The notes beneath the pieces were generated by a model, which saw nothing but the letters and a program-made list of their open reading frames with translations, did no database searches and was not told the origin of the DNA. Position numbers and translations under genes: made by a program. Shown in pieces: positions 29,073-37,968 of a stretch of DNA of 64,000 bases (position 1 is its first letter; each line of letters opens with the position of its first letter). The DNA comes from Asaia sp. W19 (lineage in GTDB: Bacteria; Pseudomonadota; Alphaproteobacteria; Acetobacterales; Acetobacteraceae): assembly GCF_003994335.1 (NCBI RefSeq), contig NZ_PNQZ01000063.1:1-64000 (forward strand). The letters run 5' to 3'.

Positions 29073-29405
29073 TCCTCTCCTACCCGTCCTGCAGCGCTAC
29101 AGGACAGTGTGACCTATTACGGCGTGACGGGACTTGGTCCTGATGGGCAGGCACCGGAGAGTCTGATCGAGGAATGCCAGAACGCCCTGATGCGTATGCG
29201 CGAGATTCTGGCCACCCATGGTCTCGTGCCCGAGGATATCACCCATCTGGCCTACATGATTCCTGATAGCAGCGTTTTTGCCGCCTGTCAGAGAATCATC
29301 GCCGAGGCCCTCGGGCCCGCCCGGCCTGCCATGACCCTGCGCCTCAAGCCCGAATTCGACGTGAAAGGGCAGCGTCTGGAGTTCAACTTTATCGCGGCGC
29401 CCTGA
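29046..29405 (+). CDS. RidA/YjgF-family protein
   Basis: The protein (119 residues from ATG 29046; 115 from ATG 29058) has the RidA fold pattern: VTYYGVTGLGPDG, ECQNALMRMREILATHGL, then AYMIPDSSVFAACQRI and a C-terminal RPAMTLRLKPEFDVKGQRLE. RidA enzymes hydrolyse reactive enamine/imine intermediates, but many relatives have other jobs. The usual conserved arginine region (R in PARPAMT) is present in altered context, so deaminase activity is only possible. The 5' end overlaps the divergent hprK start by 15-27 bases. Confidence 0.75.
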   Translation: MLGFMHDHHSSPTRPAALQDSVTYYGVTGLGPDGQAPESLIEECQNALMRMREILATHGLVPEDITHLAYMIPDSSVFAACQRIIAEALGPARPAMTLRLKPEFDVKGQRLEFNFIAAP

Positions 29406-29504
29406 GCGGGGAGCATCGGGAAGCGTCGAGCCGTCACTCGGCGGCAGAGGCGTCTCGTGACGGGCTTAGGAACGATTGAGAAATGGTAGCCCCGGAGCGG
29501 CGGA

Positions 29505-29531
29505 CTCGTGCCTCGTGCCTCGTGCCTCGTG
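29505..29531. repeat. Short tandem repeat (7-base unit CTCGTGC)
   Basis: Three exact copies of CTCGTGC at 29505, 29512 and 29519 and a fourth ending in A (CTCGTGA) lie in the gap between ridA and the M61 peptidase gene. The repeat is non-coding as far as I can see. Confidence 0.8.
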
Positions 29532-29589
29532 ATCGGGCATCGTCCCTGGACGCGTGCCGTTCATGGAGGCGAGGGCAGATATCACGATG

Positions 29590-29622
29590 AAAAAAGGCGG
29601 GAGAGCGACCGCTCCCCCGCCT
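29590..29622 (-). terminator. Rho-independent terminator after the M61 peptidase gene
   Basis: On the minus strand a 12-bp stem (GGCGGGGGAGCG with CGCTCTCCCGCC, one mismatch) with a two-base loop is followed by six T. It lies about 40 bases after the stop codon of the M61 peptidase gene. Confidence 0.85.
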
Positions 29623-29658
29623 CGAGGTTCCGGGAAACCCGGTCCTCCTCATCCGACC

Positions 29659-31662
29659 TCAGTGACGCGCGGAATAGAGGGTCGTCAGACGGTCCGGCGT
29701 GTTGGCGATACGCTCCAGATGCGGGTAGCGCAGGCCATCATGATAGGGGATGGCCACCGTGCGGAAATGTTCCCCTGATTTAACCAGGAGCGTGATGGGC
29801 GCCTTGTCTGTCTTCGCGGCCTTGATGGCGTCGATCAACCCATCGGGTGAGAAGCTGTCGCCATTGACGGCCACGATCTGGTCATGGATGGCAAGTCCCG
29901 CCTTATAGGCCGGGCTGTCCCACGCAACCGTTCCCAGAGAGCCATTCTTGGCGTTGATGATCACGCCCAGAGAAAAGCGCAGGCCCACGCGGTGGCGGTT
30001 CTTGAGCAGCTGCGCCTCGAAGGCATTTTCCTGATCGGTATAGACCAGCTTGTAGCCGCCCGTTTCGAGCCCGTTCAGCGGCGCGCGCTTCTGTACGGTG
30101 CTGATGCGCTCATGCAGGAACTTGGCCCAGTCATAGGGTACGATCTTGTTGAGCGTCAGAACCACATCGTCGAAAGTATAGGGGCTGACGATGATGCTGC
30201 CATCATTCGTGCCGAAAAACGCCTTGGCGAAATCATCGAGCGATTTCGTGTCATGAGACAGCTTGCGGATGGTCATATCGGCATCCAGCCAGACGAGCTG
30301 ACCTTCAACGTAATAATCTTCCGAGCGCTGGAAATCGCGCCATGAGAGTGGGGCGCGCTGGGCGATGATCGGGTCATTGGTCGTATCGGCCACGGGGCGC
30401 CAGCTACGGCCTGCCTGCGAATCATAGCTCGCAGCCATGAGCGCCAGGCTGTCGAAGCCCTGATCCTTGGTGACCAGTCCCGATCGTGCGGCAAGGATAT
30501 TACCCCAGAATTCGGTCTGGCCCTCATAGACCCAGAGCAGCGAGCCGCGCTGGGGCGTATTGAAGGTGGCCCCATAGAGATCGGCTGGGCGGCGATATTT
30601 GCCGTTCCAGGAATGGGTGTATTCATGCGCCAGCAGGTCGCGCTGCGGGAAGGAGTGCTTCCAGTCCGTGAAATAGTCTTCGGTTACGCTGTCTTCGCTC
30701 GACTGATGATGCTCGAGACCGATCCCGCCCAGCTCGTCGGTTAGCGCCATCAGGAAGTCGTAATGCGCGTAATGCTGCGAGCCAAAGGTCAGCAGCGCCT
30801 GCGTGACAAGATTGCGGTGGATCTGCAACTGCGCGTCGTCATAGGCGAGGTCGCCCGGCTTGTCGGCCACCATGTTGAGCGTTACGGGAACGCCGCCCGG
30901 CGCGTTCAGGGCAACCTTCTTGAAGTAGGCCCCGGCAAAGATCGGAGAGTCGACCAGGGTGTTGTACGGCACGGTGCCGAAAGTGAGCGTATCGCCGTTG
31001 GCCGGACCCGTGGGACGCAGGGCAGTGGCGGCCTGCCAGCCATGAGGCAGGGTCACGCTCGCCTGATAGGGCATGTTGCGGGAGTAGTATCCGGCTGGGT
31101 AGAGCGAGACCTCGTTCCATTGCACATTGACGATATGCGGCGTCATGACCACGCGGCCCTCGTCATCCGTAACAGGCGATAGCAGCTTGAAGTCGAGGTC
31201 GATCTGGGTCTGCGCCTTGGTGACAGGCACATGGAACGCGAACACATCCACCGGATCGCGCAGCCAGGAGAGGGTCTTGCCCTCTGAATGCACGACGAGG
31301 CCGCCGAGCTGGGTGATCGTGCCTTCAGGCGCATGACCGCCGGGCACCCATTTCGGATAGAGCAGCACAAGCTCGCCTGCTTCGCGCGCGGCCTGGGGCA
31401 CGGGCAGGGTCTCATGAATGCTCATCACGTGATGCGCCAGATCGGTAGCATTCACGCTCAGCTTGATGGTGCCGGGAAAGGCGCCGTCCTTGGCCTGAGG
31501 GAGCGGCGAGGGCAGCGGGGTCGCCTCGGGCTGAGGCTGGGCAGCCAGGGCAGGCATGATCGGGCTGCCGAGGATCAGGGCAGTCAGGAAGCTACCGGCG
31601 CGGAAGAGGCGGATCGTCAAGCGGGAACACTCCGGAAAAAAGGCGTGGCTGAAACGGTTCAT
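29659..31662 (-). CDS. M61-family glycyl-aminopeptidase-type metalloprotease
   Basis: The 667-residue protein has a signal peptide (hydrophobic about residues 24-38, cleavage after ALA) and a zinc-peptidase motif HEYTHSW (H346, H350) with a following WVYEGQTEFWG (third zinc ligand). A PDZ-like domain occupies about residues 560-650. The family cleaves N-terminal Gly or Ala from peptides. Start: ATG 31662 is chosen because the 85 residues upstream are not protein-like and overlap putA; an in-frame TTG at 31620, with a better GGAG site, is an alternative that would give a normal-length signal peptide. It is the gene after putA on the same strand, 176 bases downstream. Confidence 0.88.
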   Translation of the reverse strand: MNRFSHAFFPECSRLTIRLFRAGSFLTALILGSPIMPALAAQPQPEATPLPSPLPQAKDGAFPGTIKLSVNATDLAHHVMSIHETLPVPQAAREAGELVLLYPKWVPGGHAPEGTITQLGGLVVHSEGKTLSWLRDPVDVFAFHVPVTKAQTQIDLDFKLLSPVTDDEGRVVMTPHIVNVQWNEVSLYPAGYYSRNMPYQASVTLPHGWQAATALRPTGPANGDTLTFGTVPYNTLVDSPIFAGAYFKKVALNAPGGVPVTLNMVADKPGDLAYDDAQLQIHRNLVTQALLTFGSQHYAHYDFLMALTDELGGIGLEHHQSSEDSVTEDYFTDWKHSFPQRDLLAHEYTHSWNGKYRRPADLYGATFNTPQRGSLLWVYEGQTEFWGNILAARSGLVTKDQGFDSLALMAASYDSQAGRSWRPVADTTNDPIIAQRAPLSWRDFQRSEDYYVEGQLVWLDADMTIRKLSHDTKSLDDFAKAFFGTNDGSIIVSPYTFDDVVLTLNKIVPYDWAKFLHERISTVQKRAPLNGLETGGYKLVYTDQENAFEAQLLKNRHRVGLRFSLGVIINAKNGSLGTVAWDSPAYKAGLAIHDQIVAVNGDSFSPDGLIDAIKAAKTDKAPITLLVKSGEHFRTVAIPYHDGLRYPHLERIANTPDRLTTLYSARH

Positions 31663-31838
31663 TACCAAAATGGAAACGGCGCCCTCTGGCAACCCATATT
31701 CCGGGTTTAAATGCGTCCCGCAGGACGTATCGCGACATGCGGCTCTGACCTTCCCAGGGCGCGGCTTCCGTGACCCAATCTCGCCATGGCGCTGGTTCCG
31801 CTCGTCAGCGACAGGCATCGTGCACGCAGAAACGCTCT

Positions 31839-34800
31839 TCAGCGAGAGGTCAGAAGCCCGATATCGCCGCCGATGGCCGCATGGTTGATCGTCACCACGG
31901 TTTCGCTCAGCAGCCATTCGGGGCGGACGGTATCGAGATCATAGACCGGTACGACCATGCCCTCCCGGGCGGTGACCGTCAGGGCGGCCTGCTCGGCGCT
32001 TTCTGCTCCACGCTGGATCAGCATGGCGTCGCATTCGGGCAGCGCGCCGGGGTCCACGCGCGTGATTGCGTTGGCAAGCTGGCGCGAGACCTGACGCAGC
32101 CATTCCACAGCGGGATCGGGTGCGAGCACGAGCACGGTATTGCCCGTGCCCAAAGCGAGCCCGACTGCGTGGAGCAGGGAAGGCCAGCTTTCACAGGCGC
32201 AAAGAATGACGCCGCGCGGACGCAGGCTGTAGCGGTTGCTTTCGCCGGAGGGCGCCGGCAGGTCGAATGACAGCCCGCTCAGCGCGTGAGCAATCACAGC
32301 GCGCACGCGTCGGGCCGAGGGCGGGTCACGCGGCTCGAGAAAGGACAGGAAAGCGCGTGCGGTAGAAGGAACCGGCGTTTCAGGAGGCGCGACGATCGGG
32401 CAGGGCGCGCCGTGCATCAGCCTCGGCAGAAGAAGCGGTCCGCCCAATTTGGGCCCGGAGCCGGACAGGCCTTTGCCCCCGAAAGGCTGCATCCCGATCG
32501 TGGCCCCGATAATGGCCCGATTGACATAGATATTACCGGCTCGACTACGTGCGCAGGCGCGCTCGATCATGGCGGGAAGGCGGCTCTGTACGCCGAACGT
32601 GAGTGCATAGCCTGTTGCGTTCAGCGCATCGATCACGCCATCGAGTTCATGCCGCGCGTAACGCCGTATATGCAGGACCGGGCCGAATACTTCCTGGCCG
32701 ATATCAGCCACACGCCCGATCTCGATCAGGGTTGGCGCTACGAAATGCCCCCGCAAGGTCTCGGCCTGCATGTCAGGCTGCCAGACGCGATAACCCGCGC
32801 GCCTCATGCGCTCGACATGGTCTTCCACACGCGCCCGGGCGCTGGCCGAGATCACCGGGCCGATATCGGTCCTGAACTGGTCAGGCGCTCCGATACACAA
32901 CTCGCGTATGGCGGATTGAAGCCGCTCGATCAGTGCGTCGGCTCCGTCTTCCTGAATCAGCAAGACGCGCAGCGAGGCGCTGCGTTGCCCGGCGCTGTCG
33001 AAAGCGGAAGACAGGATATCAGGAATGACCTGCTCGGGGGGCACGGAGCTGTCCACGAGCATGGCGTTCTGCCCGCTCGTATCGGACAGCAGGGGTACAG
33101 GCTGACCCGTGCGCCCGGTACGCCCGAGCAATTCGCGACTGATGGTTTTCGCAACGGCTGTCGAACCGGTGAACATCACGCCGTCTATGCGTGAATCCGC
33201 GACGAGCGAGGCCCCGACATTTCCTTCACCGGGCAGGAGCTGAAGGGCACGCGCGGGAAGCCCTGCCTCCAGAAACAAGCCGAGCAGCCGGGCGGCGATC
33301 AGCGGTGTTTCTTCCGCAGGCTTGGCGATGACCGCGTTGCCCGCAGCCAGAGCGACCGCCACCTGCCCGGTGAAGCTTGCGAGCGGGAAATTCCATGGGC
33401 TGATGCACAAAATGGTGCCAAGAGGCGCGCCGAGCCCGCCTGTTTCGGCAAGGCTGCGTAGCTGGGCAGCGTAGTAGCGCAGATAATCAACCGCTTCGCG
33501 CCATTCCCCCACGGCATTGGCCAGGGTCTTGCCCGCCTCGCGCATCAGCAGGGCGATCAGGGCTATCTGGTCCTGCTCCAGAGCCAGAGCCATGCGATCG
33601 AGACAGTCGGCGCGGGTGCCGGGCTCGGTTCGCCGCCAGATCATGTCGGTTTCGGCGGCATTGAGCGCGGCGTCGATATCGCGTGGCATGGCATAGACGA
33701 CCACCCCCACCCGGTCTTCATGGGTGGCCGGGTTGGAGATGGCGCGCGGTCTGCCTTCCGGTCGGGGCATGGCGGCGCCCATCGGCAGAGCCTCGAGCAA
33801 GGCAACCTGACCGGGCAAGGTGCTTGCGAGCGCTCGCAGTGTGAGCGGGTTCGCCAGATCGAGACTGGCGGCCGAGACGCGCTCGGGCAAGAACAGCTCG
33901 GTAGGGGGCGTGATACGCTGGCTTGGCATGCCGCGCGGCAGGACATTGCGCGCCTTGGCCACGGGATCGGCGATCAACGTATCCAGGGCGATGGTCCGGT
34001 TGGCGGCCTGATTGACGAAGGAGCAAGGAGCCCCGTTCTCGAGCAGACGACGCACCAGGGTCGGGGCGAGGCGTGAATCGGGGCCGATCGGGGCCATGAT
34101 CCGACAGCCCGGCGTTGCAGCATTCTGCCCCGTGCCGCTATGTCCCGCACCGGAAGCGGCGTTGGCGCGCATCAGTGGGGCATAGAGCGTTTCGCCCATG
34201 CCATGCAGGCAGCCGAATTCATATCGACCCGGGGTGAACGGGTTGGCCAGCGCCATGATGGTCGCGATGCTTCGCGCATTATGGGTGCCGAACTGGGGAT
34301 AGAGCGCTTCCGGCGCCTCAAGTGCCTGTCGGGCGCAGGCGATGAAGCTCACATCGGTGTGGCATTTGCGCGTGAAGACCGGGTAATCGCTGGCCGATTC
34401 CCTTTGAGCGTCGCGGATCTCCCGATCCCAGAACCCGCCCTTGACCAGACGGAGTACGATACGTCTCTCGGTTTCGCCCGCGAGCGCGATGAGATGCTCG
34501 ATCACGGGCAGGCATCTTTTGTCGCTGGCCTGCACTGTGAAGCCCAGTCCGTTCCACCCTGCCAGCTCATGCAGATGGCAGAGCGCCTCGAATAGATCGA
34601 GCGACAGCTCCAGTTCCGTGCTGCGACCGGCATCGAGGATCAGGAGAATATCGGCGGCACGCGCGCGTTGTGCCAACGTGGCGAGAAAGGGCAGCAATTC
34701 GGCTTTGATGCGTGCAAGCTGCGTGGTCTCGAACCGGGGGTGCAGCGACGAGAGACACAGCGAGAGGGCCGGGCGCTCGAACAGCGTGTCTCCCCGAGCC

Positions 34801-35489
34801 TGACGTCCCAGCGTATCGACCATGGTGAGTGCGTCGCGCCGGGCCATTTCGGCTTCCTCGGCGGTCTGGGCCGTTTCGTGCAGGGCGGCATAGGCGAGTG
34901 TGAACCCTTGCTGTTCCAGCTTGCGCCCGCGCCGCAGGGCCTGATTCAGGGTTTCGGCCAGAACGAACTGGCTGCCCATCATGCGTATGGCTTTTTCCAC
35001 CCCGTGACGAATGAAGGGGGCCGTTCCGCGCATGGCCAGGCTGCGCAGCCCGCCCGTCACGGCATTGAAGCGAGACGAGGTGGACATGGCCCAGCTCGCG
35101 GCATTCAGGAAAAACGGATGGTCATGGCCGCCATGATGCAGCCATTCCCCCTGGCCGATCTGGTCATGGATCAGCGCATCGCGTGTCGGGGCGTCGGGAA
35201 TGCGCAACAGCGTTCCCGCAAGGCAGAGCAGAGCCTTCCCCTCGGCCGACACAAGGGGGAAGGCCTGCATCATGGTCTCGACCCCTTTTGTATCGGCGTT
35301 CTCACGCAGGGCCGTGGCGAGGATGCGGGACTGAGCCTCGATCTCTTCCATCTGGCTGTCGGTCAGGGTCGCGCGGGTGAGGAGGGGAGCAAGGATTTCC
35401 GCCTCGGGGCGGCGGGCAGCATGGGCGATGGCCTCACGCGTGGGCGAGAGCGCCGGACGATGAGGAAGGAAACTGGAAAACGGAATCAT
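31839..35489 (-). CDS. putA: PutA-like bifunctional proline catabolism protein with substituted catalytic residues
   Basis: The 1216-residue protein has the layout of PutA without the N-terminal DNA-binding domain: a PRODH domain (about residues 130-510), an aldehyde-dehydrogenase domain (about 560-1000) and a C-terminal tail domain. Typical segments are LHPRF (249-253), LVKGGFWD, YPVFTRKCHTDVSF, LVRRLLENGAPCSFVN and, in the second half, SPWNFPLASFTGQ and FTGST. It normally oxidises proline to glutamate via P5C. Here the lysine expected two residues before SSLHPR is C245, the flavin-site tyrosine is M465, the aldehyde-dehydrogenase glutamate is D803 in DTSGQ and the nucleophilic cysteine is S837 in SAGQRSASLRVL. 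D803 and S837 are 34 residues apart as in standard enzymes, so alignment is secure. No frameshift or stop is seen. The function may be reduced or changed. Confidence 0.88.
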   Translation of the reverse strand: MIPFSSFLPHRPALSPTREAIAHAARRPEAEILAPLLTRATLTDSQMEEIEAQSRILATALRENADTKGVETMMQAFPLVSAEGKALLCLAGTLLRIPDAPTRDALIHDQIGQGEWLHHGGHDHPFFLNAASWAMSTSSRFNAVTGGLRSLAMRGTAPFIRHGVEKAIRMMGSQFVLAETLNQALRRGRKLEQQGFTLAYAALHETAQTAEEAEMARRDALTMVDTLGRQARGDTLFERPALSLCLSSLHPRFETTQLARIKAELLPFLATLAQRARAADILLILDAGRSTELELSLDLFEALCHLHELAGWNGLGFTVQASDKRCLPVIEHLIALAGETERRIVLRLVKGGFWDREIRDAQRESASDYPVFTRKCHTDVSFIACARQALEAPEALYPQFGTHNARSIATIMALANPFTPGRYEFGCLHGMGETLYAPLMRANAASGAGHSGTGQNAATPGCRIMAPIGPDSRLAPTLVRRLLENGAPCSFVNQAANRTIALDTLIADPVAKARNVLPRGMPSQRITPPTELFLPERVSAASLDLANPLTLRALASTLPGQVALLEALPMGAAMPRPEGRPRAISNPATHEDRVGVVVYAMPRDIDAALNAAETDMIWRRTEPGTRADCLDRMALALEQDQIALIALLMREAGKTLANAVGEWREAVDYLRYYAAQLRSLAETGGLGAPLGTILCISPWNFPLASFTGQVAVALAAGNAVIAKPAEETPLIAARLLGLFLEAGLPARALQLLPGEGNVGASLVADSRIDGVMFTGSTAVAKTISRELLGRTGRTGQPVPLLSDTSGQNAMLVDSSVPPEQVIPDILSSAFDSAGQRSASLRVLLIQEDGADALIERLQSAIRELCIGAPDQFRTDIGPVISASARARVEDHVERMRRAGYRVWQPDMQAETLRGHFVAPTLIEIGRVADIGQEVFGPVLHIRRYARHELDGVIDALNATGYALTFGVQSRLPAMIERACARSRAGNIYVNRAIIGATIGMQPFGGKGLSGSGPKLGGPLLLPRLMHGAPCPIVAPPETPVPSTARAFLSFLEPRDPPSARRVRAVIAHALSGLSFDLPAPSGESNRYSLRPRGVILCACESWPSLLHAVGLALGTGNTVLVLAPDPAVEWLRQVSRQLANAITRVDPGALPECDAMLIQRGAESAEQAALTVTAREGMVVPVYDLDTVRPEWLLSETVVTINHAAIGGDIGLLTSR

Positions 35490-35730
35490 GCTGTCTCAGT
35501 CGCGCGAGAACCCAAAGCCCGAGTCTAGACGGGCCCATGGAGCAGGAAAACCCTGCGGTCGTTACTTGTGAGTCATGAACGCCCGGGGATTGGCCCCCGC
35601 CCGATCAAAGGGGCGCGAGGGACAGGTCACGCGGGGCACTGGCGATGTGACGGGGCCGGAGCGGCTGCCCGTGCGGCATCTGCCGGAGAACGGGACAGGC
35701 GACAGACAGGCCTGAAGGGTGTTGCGCCGA

Positions 35731-36033
35731 TCAGGGATGACGTCTGGTGAAGAAACGCACGTTGCGCTCTTCGATGTTCAGATCGCGCAGGGCGTCGGCG
35801 AATTTCTCGAAATGCGGGGTCTTCAGATGCGCTTCGAAAGCGGCGCGTCCGGTGTAGACTTCATGGAGCACGATGATGTCAGAGGCATCCTGTTGTGTCA
35901 GCACGTCAAAGGTCAGGCAGCCTTCCTCATCGGCAAGGGAGCGGTCGCTGTCATAGCGGCACATTTCGAGAAACGCCGGGAAGCTTTCGGCGGGAGCCGC
36001 AAATTCCGCGATGACGGTGAAATGCTCGGACAT
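35731..36033 (-). CDS. Antibiotic biosynthesis monooxygenase-domain protein
   Basis: The 100-residue protein starts MSEHFTVIAEFAAPAE and shows the ABM (YgiN-like) fold pattern: EMCRYDSDRSLADEEGCLTF, IIVLHEVYTGRAAFEAHLKT. The family includes quinol monooxygenases and heme-degrading proteins, usually dimers. The single-domain size is normal. ATG 36033 gives the family N-terminus; the open frame extends to 36144 but into the glycine riboswitch. It is divergent from the gcv operon. Confidence 0.85.
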   Translation of the reverse strand: MSEHFTVIAEFAAPAESFPAFLEMCRYDSDRSLADEEGCLTFDVLTQQDASDIIVLHEVYTGRAAFEAHLKTPHFEKFADALRDLNIEERNVRFFTRRHP

Positions 36034-36104
36034 GGCTATAACTCCATCGAGTTTACTGAATTGACTTTTCTGCCCCAATTCTGCGAAGAGTAAACACCGA
36101 TTCA

Positions 36105-36262
36105 CGGGAGAGACCGGACAATTTTTCCGGCGCCGAAGGAGCAACCGCCCCGGAAACTCTCAGGCAAAAGGACCGCGATCGGCTGGAACTTCTGGAGAGA
36201 GGCATTCCTGTGGGATGTCCGCCGACGGGATAGCGATCTCAGGCAAAGGCGACAGAAGGGGC
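36105..36262 (+). promoter_or_regulatory. Tandem glycine riboswitch
   Basis: Two aptamers are readable. The first has GGGAGAGACCGG, GCCGAAGGAGCAACCGCC and ACTCTCAGGCAAAAGGACCG, closing with TTCTGGAGAG; the second has GCCGACGGGATAGCG and ATCTCAGGCAAAGGCGACAG. The class binds glycine and normally activates glycine cleavage genes. It ends about 40 bases before the gcvT start, and 25 bases before its ribosome-binding site, so translational or transcriptional control are both possible. A run of six T (36268-36273) follows a short GC-rich segment. Confidence 0.95.
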
Positions 36263-36301
36263 GACGATTTTTTCGTTTTCTGCCTTGGGGGATTCCGCCC
36301 G

Positions 36302-37435
36302 TTGTCCGACGCGCTCTCATTCACGCCGCTCAATGACCTGCATATCGAGCTCGGAGCTCGCATGGTGCCGTTTGCGGGCTATTCGATGCCCCTGCAATAC
36401 CCGGCCGGGCTCATGGCAGAGCATCTGCATACGCGCAAAAGCGCGGGGCTGTTCGACGTTTCCCATATGGGACAGCTGCGGATCACCGCGAAGAAGGGCA
36501 CGCTTAACGATGCCGCCCTCGCACTTGAAAGCCTGATCCCTGTCGATCTGGCGGGTCTGGGTGCCAACCGCCAGCGCTACGGTTTTCTCACCAATGACGC
36601 AGGTGGTATCCGTGACGATCTGATGGTCGCCAATATGGGTGACTGGCTGTTCGTGGTCGTCAATGCCTCCTGCAAGGCCGCCGATACGGCGCTGATGGAA
36701 GCGGCTCTCGGGGATCGGGTGGTGATCGAGAAGCTCGATGATCGCGCCCTGCTGGCTCTTCAGGGGCCGGAAGCCGTCAACGTGCTTCTGGATCTCTGCC
36801 CTGAAGCGGCCGAGATGCGGTTCATGGATGCGATCGAGGCCGATATCGATGGCGTTGCCTGCACTTTGACCCGCTCGGGTTATACGGGTGAGGATGGCTA
36901 TGAGATCGGTATCCCGGCCGAGCATGCCGAGCAGATCGCCCGCGCGCTTCTGGCCGATGAGCGCGTTCTGCCTATCGGTCTGGGCGCGCGCGACAGCTTG
37001 CGTCTCGAGTCCGGTCTTTGCCTGTACGGGAATGACCTGGACGAAACCACCACACCCGTCGAGGCCGCCCTTGGCTGGGCCATGCAGAAGGCGCGCCGTG
37101 AAGGCGGCGCACGTGCAGGGGGCTATCCGGGCGCCGAGATCATCATGAAGCAGGCGCGTGAGGGCGTGTCCCGCCTGCGCGTGGGTCTGGCGGCGGAAGG
37201 GCGTGCGCCCGTACGCGCTGGTACCGAGCTTTTTGCCGATGAGGCGGGCACGCAGAAGGTGGGTGTCGTCACCTCCGGTGCCTTCGGTCCCAGCATCAAT
37301 GCCCCTGTGGCGATGGGCTATGTGGAGACGGCTCATGCCGGCCTCGGCACCACGCTCTACGGCGCCCTGCGCGGCAAGTACGTGCCGGTTCAGGTGCGCG
37401 CCCTGCCTTTCGTCCCGCCCGGCTTCAAACGCTGA
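36302..37435 (+). CDS. gcvT: Glycine cleavage T protein (aminomethyltransferase)
   Basis: GcvT transfers the methylene group from aminomethyl-lipoyl H protein to tetrahydrofolate, releasing ammonia. From TTG 36302 the protein has 377 residues and begins with the family pattern FTPLNDLHIELGARMVPFAGY. Further motifs are AGLFDVSHMGQL and RSGYTGEDGYEIGIP. The TTG start is supported by GGGGGA at 36287-36292; the frame extends upstream into the riboswitch with no protein-like sequence. The C-terminal half has the folate-binding and barrel domains of the family. gcvH follows after 27 bases. Confidence 0.93.
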   Translation: MSDALSFTPLNDLHIELGARMVPFAGYSMPLQYPAGLMAEHLHTRKSAGLFDVSHMGQLRITAKKGTLNDAALALESLIPVDLAGLGANRQRYGFLTNDAGGIRDDLMVANMGDWLFVVVNASCKAADTALMEAALGDRVVIEKLDDRALLALQGPEAVNVLLDLCPEAAEMRFMDAIEADIDGVACTLTRSGYTGEDGYEIGIPAEHAEQIARALLADERVLPIGLGARDSLRLESGLCLYGNDLDETTTPVEAALGWAMQKARREGGARAGGYPGAEIIMKQAREGVSRLRVGLAAEGRAPVRAGTELFADEAGTQKVGVVTSGAFGPSINAPVAMGYVETAHAGLGTTLYGALRGKYVPVQVRALPFVPPGFKR

Positions 37436-37462
37436 AAACCGTCAACTGAGAGAACGCGATCA

Positions 37463-37828
37463 ATGAGCACCACCTACTACACCCCGTCCCATGAATGGAT
37501 CCGTCTCGAAGGCGATATCGCCACGGTCGGCATCACGGCTCATGCTTCCGACGAACTCGGCGAGCTGGTTTTTGTGGAAGCCAAGGACGAAGGCACCGAA
37601 GTGCCGCAGGGTGAGCCTGCCGCCGTTGTCGAATCCGTCAAGGCCGCTTCGGACATCTATGCCCCGGTGAGCGGCGTTCTGGCCGGGTTCAACACTCGTC
37701 TTTCCGATGAGCCGACCCTGGTCGGTACAGATCCGGAAGGCGAGGGCTGGATCTTCAAGCTCCGCGTGAGCGACTCCGCCCAGCTCGAATCCCTCCTCGA
37801 CGCAGATGCCTACAAGGCATCGCTTTGA
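37463..37828 (+). CDS. gcvH: Glycine cleavage H protein
   Basis: The 121-residue H protein carries the aminomethyl group on lipoate between GcvP, GcvT and the lipoamide dehydrogenase. The lipoylation lysine is K60 in AAVVESVKAASDIYAPVSG. The N-terminal Y-TPSHEWIRLEGD and length are standard. It lies 27 bases after gcvT, with GAGAACG as ribosome-binding region, and is followed by a 140-base gap before gcvP. Confidence 0.97.
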   Translation: MSTTYYTPSHEWIRLEGDIATVGITAHASDELGELVFVEAKDEGTEVPQGEPAAVVESVKAASDIYAPVSGVLAGFNTRLSDEPTLVGTDPEGEGWIFKLRVSDSAQLESLLDADAYKASL

Positions 37829-37968
37829 TCTGACCGCCGGACTGGCTTGCCGGTCCGGATCCCTTTGTACCGTCAGATCCGGATGGCCGGTCTGATGCTT
37901 CCTTCCGAGCACAGGGTGGCCCGTGCCGTCCTGACTCGTTTGCGTTCCTGACGAGGATCTGCCGAGAC

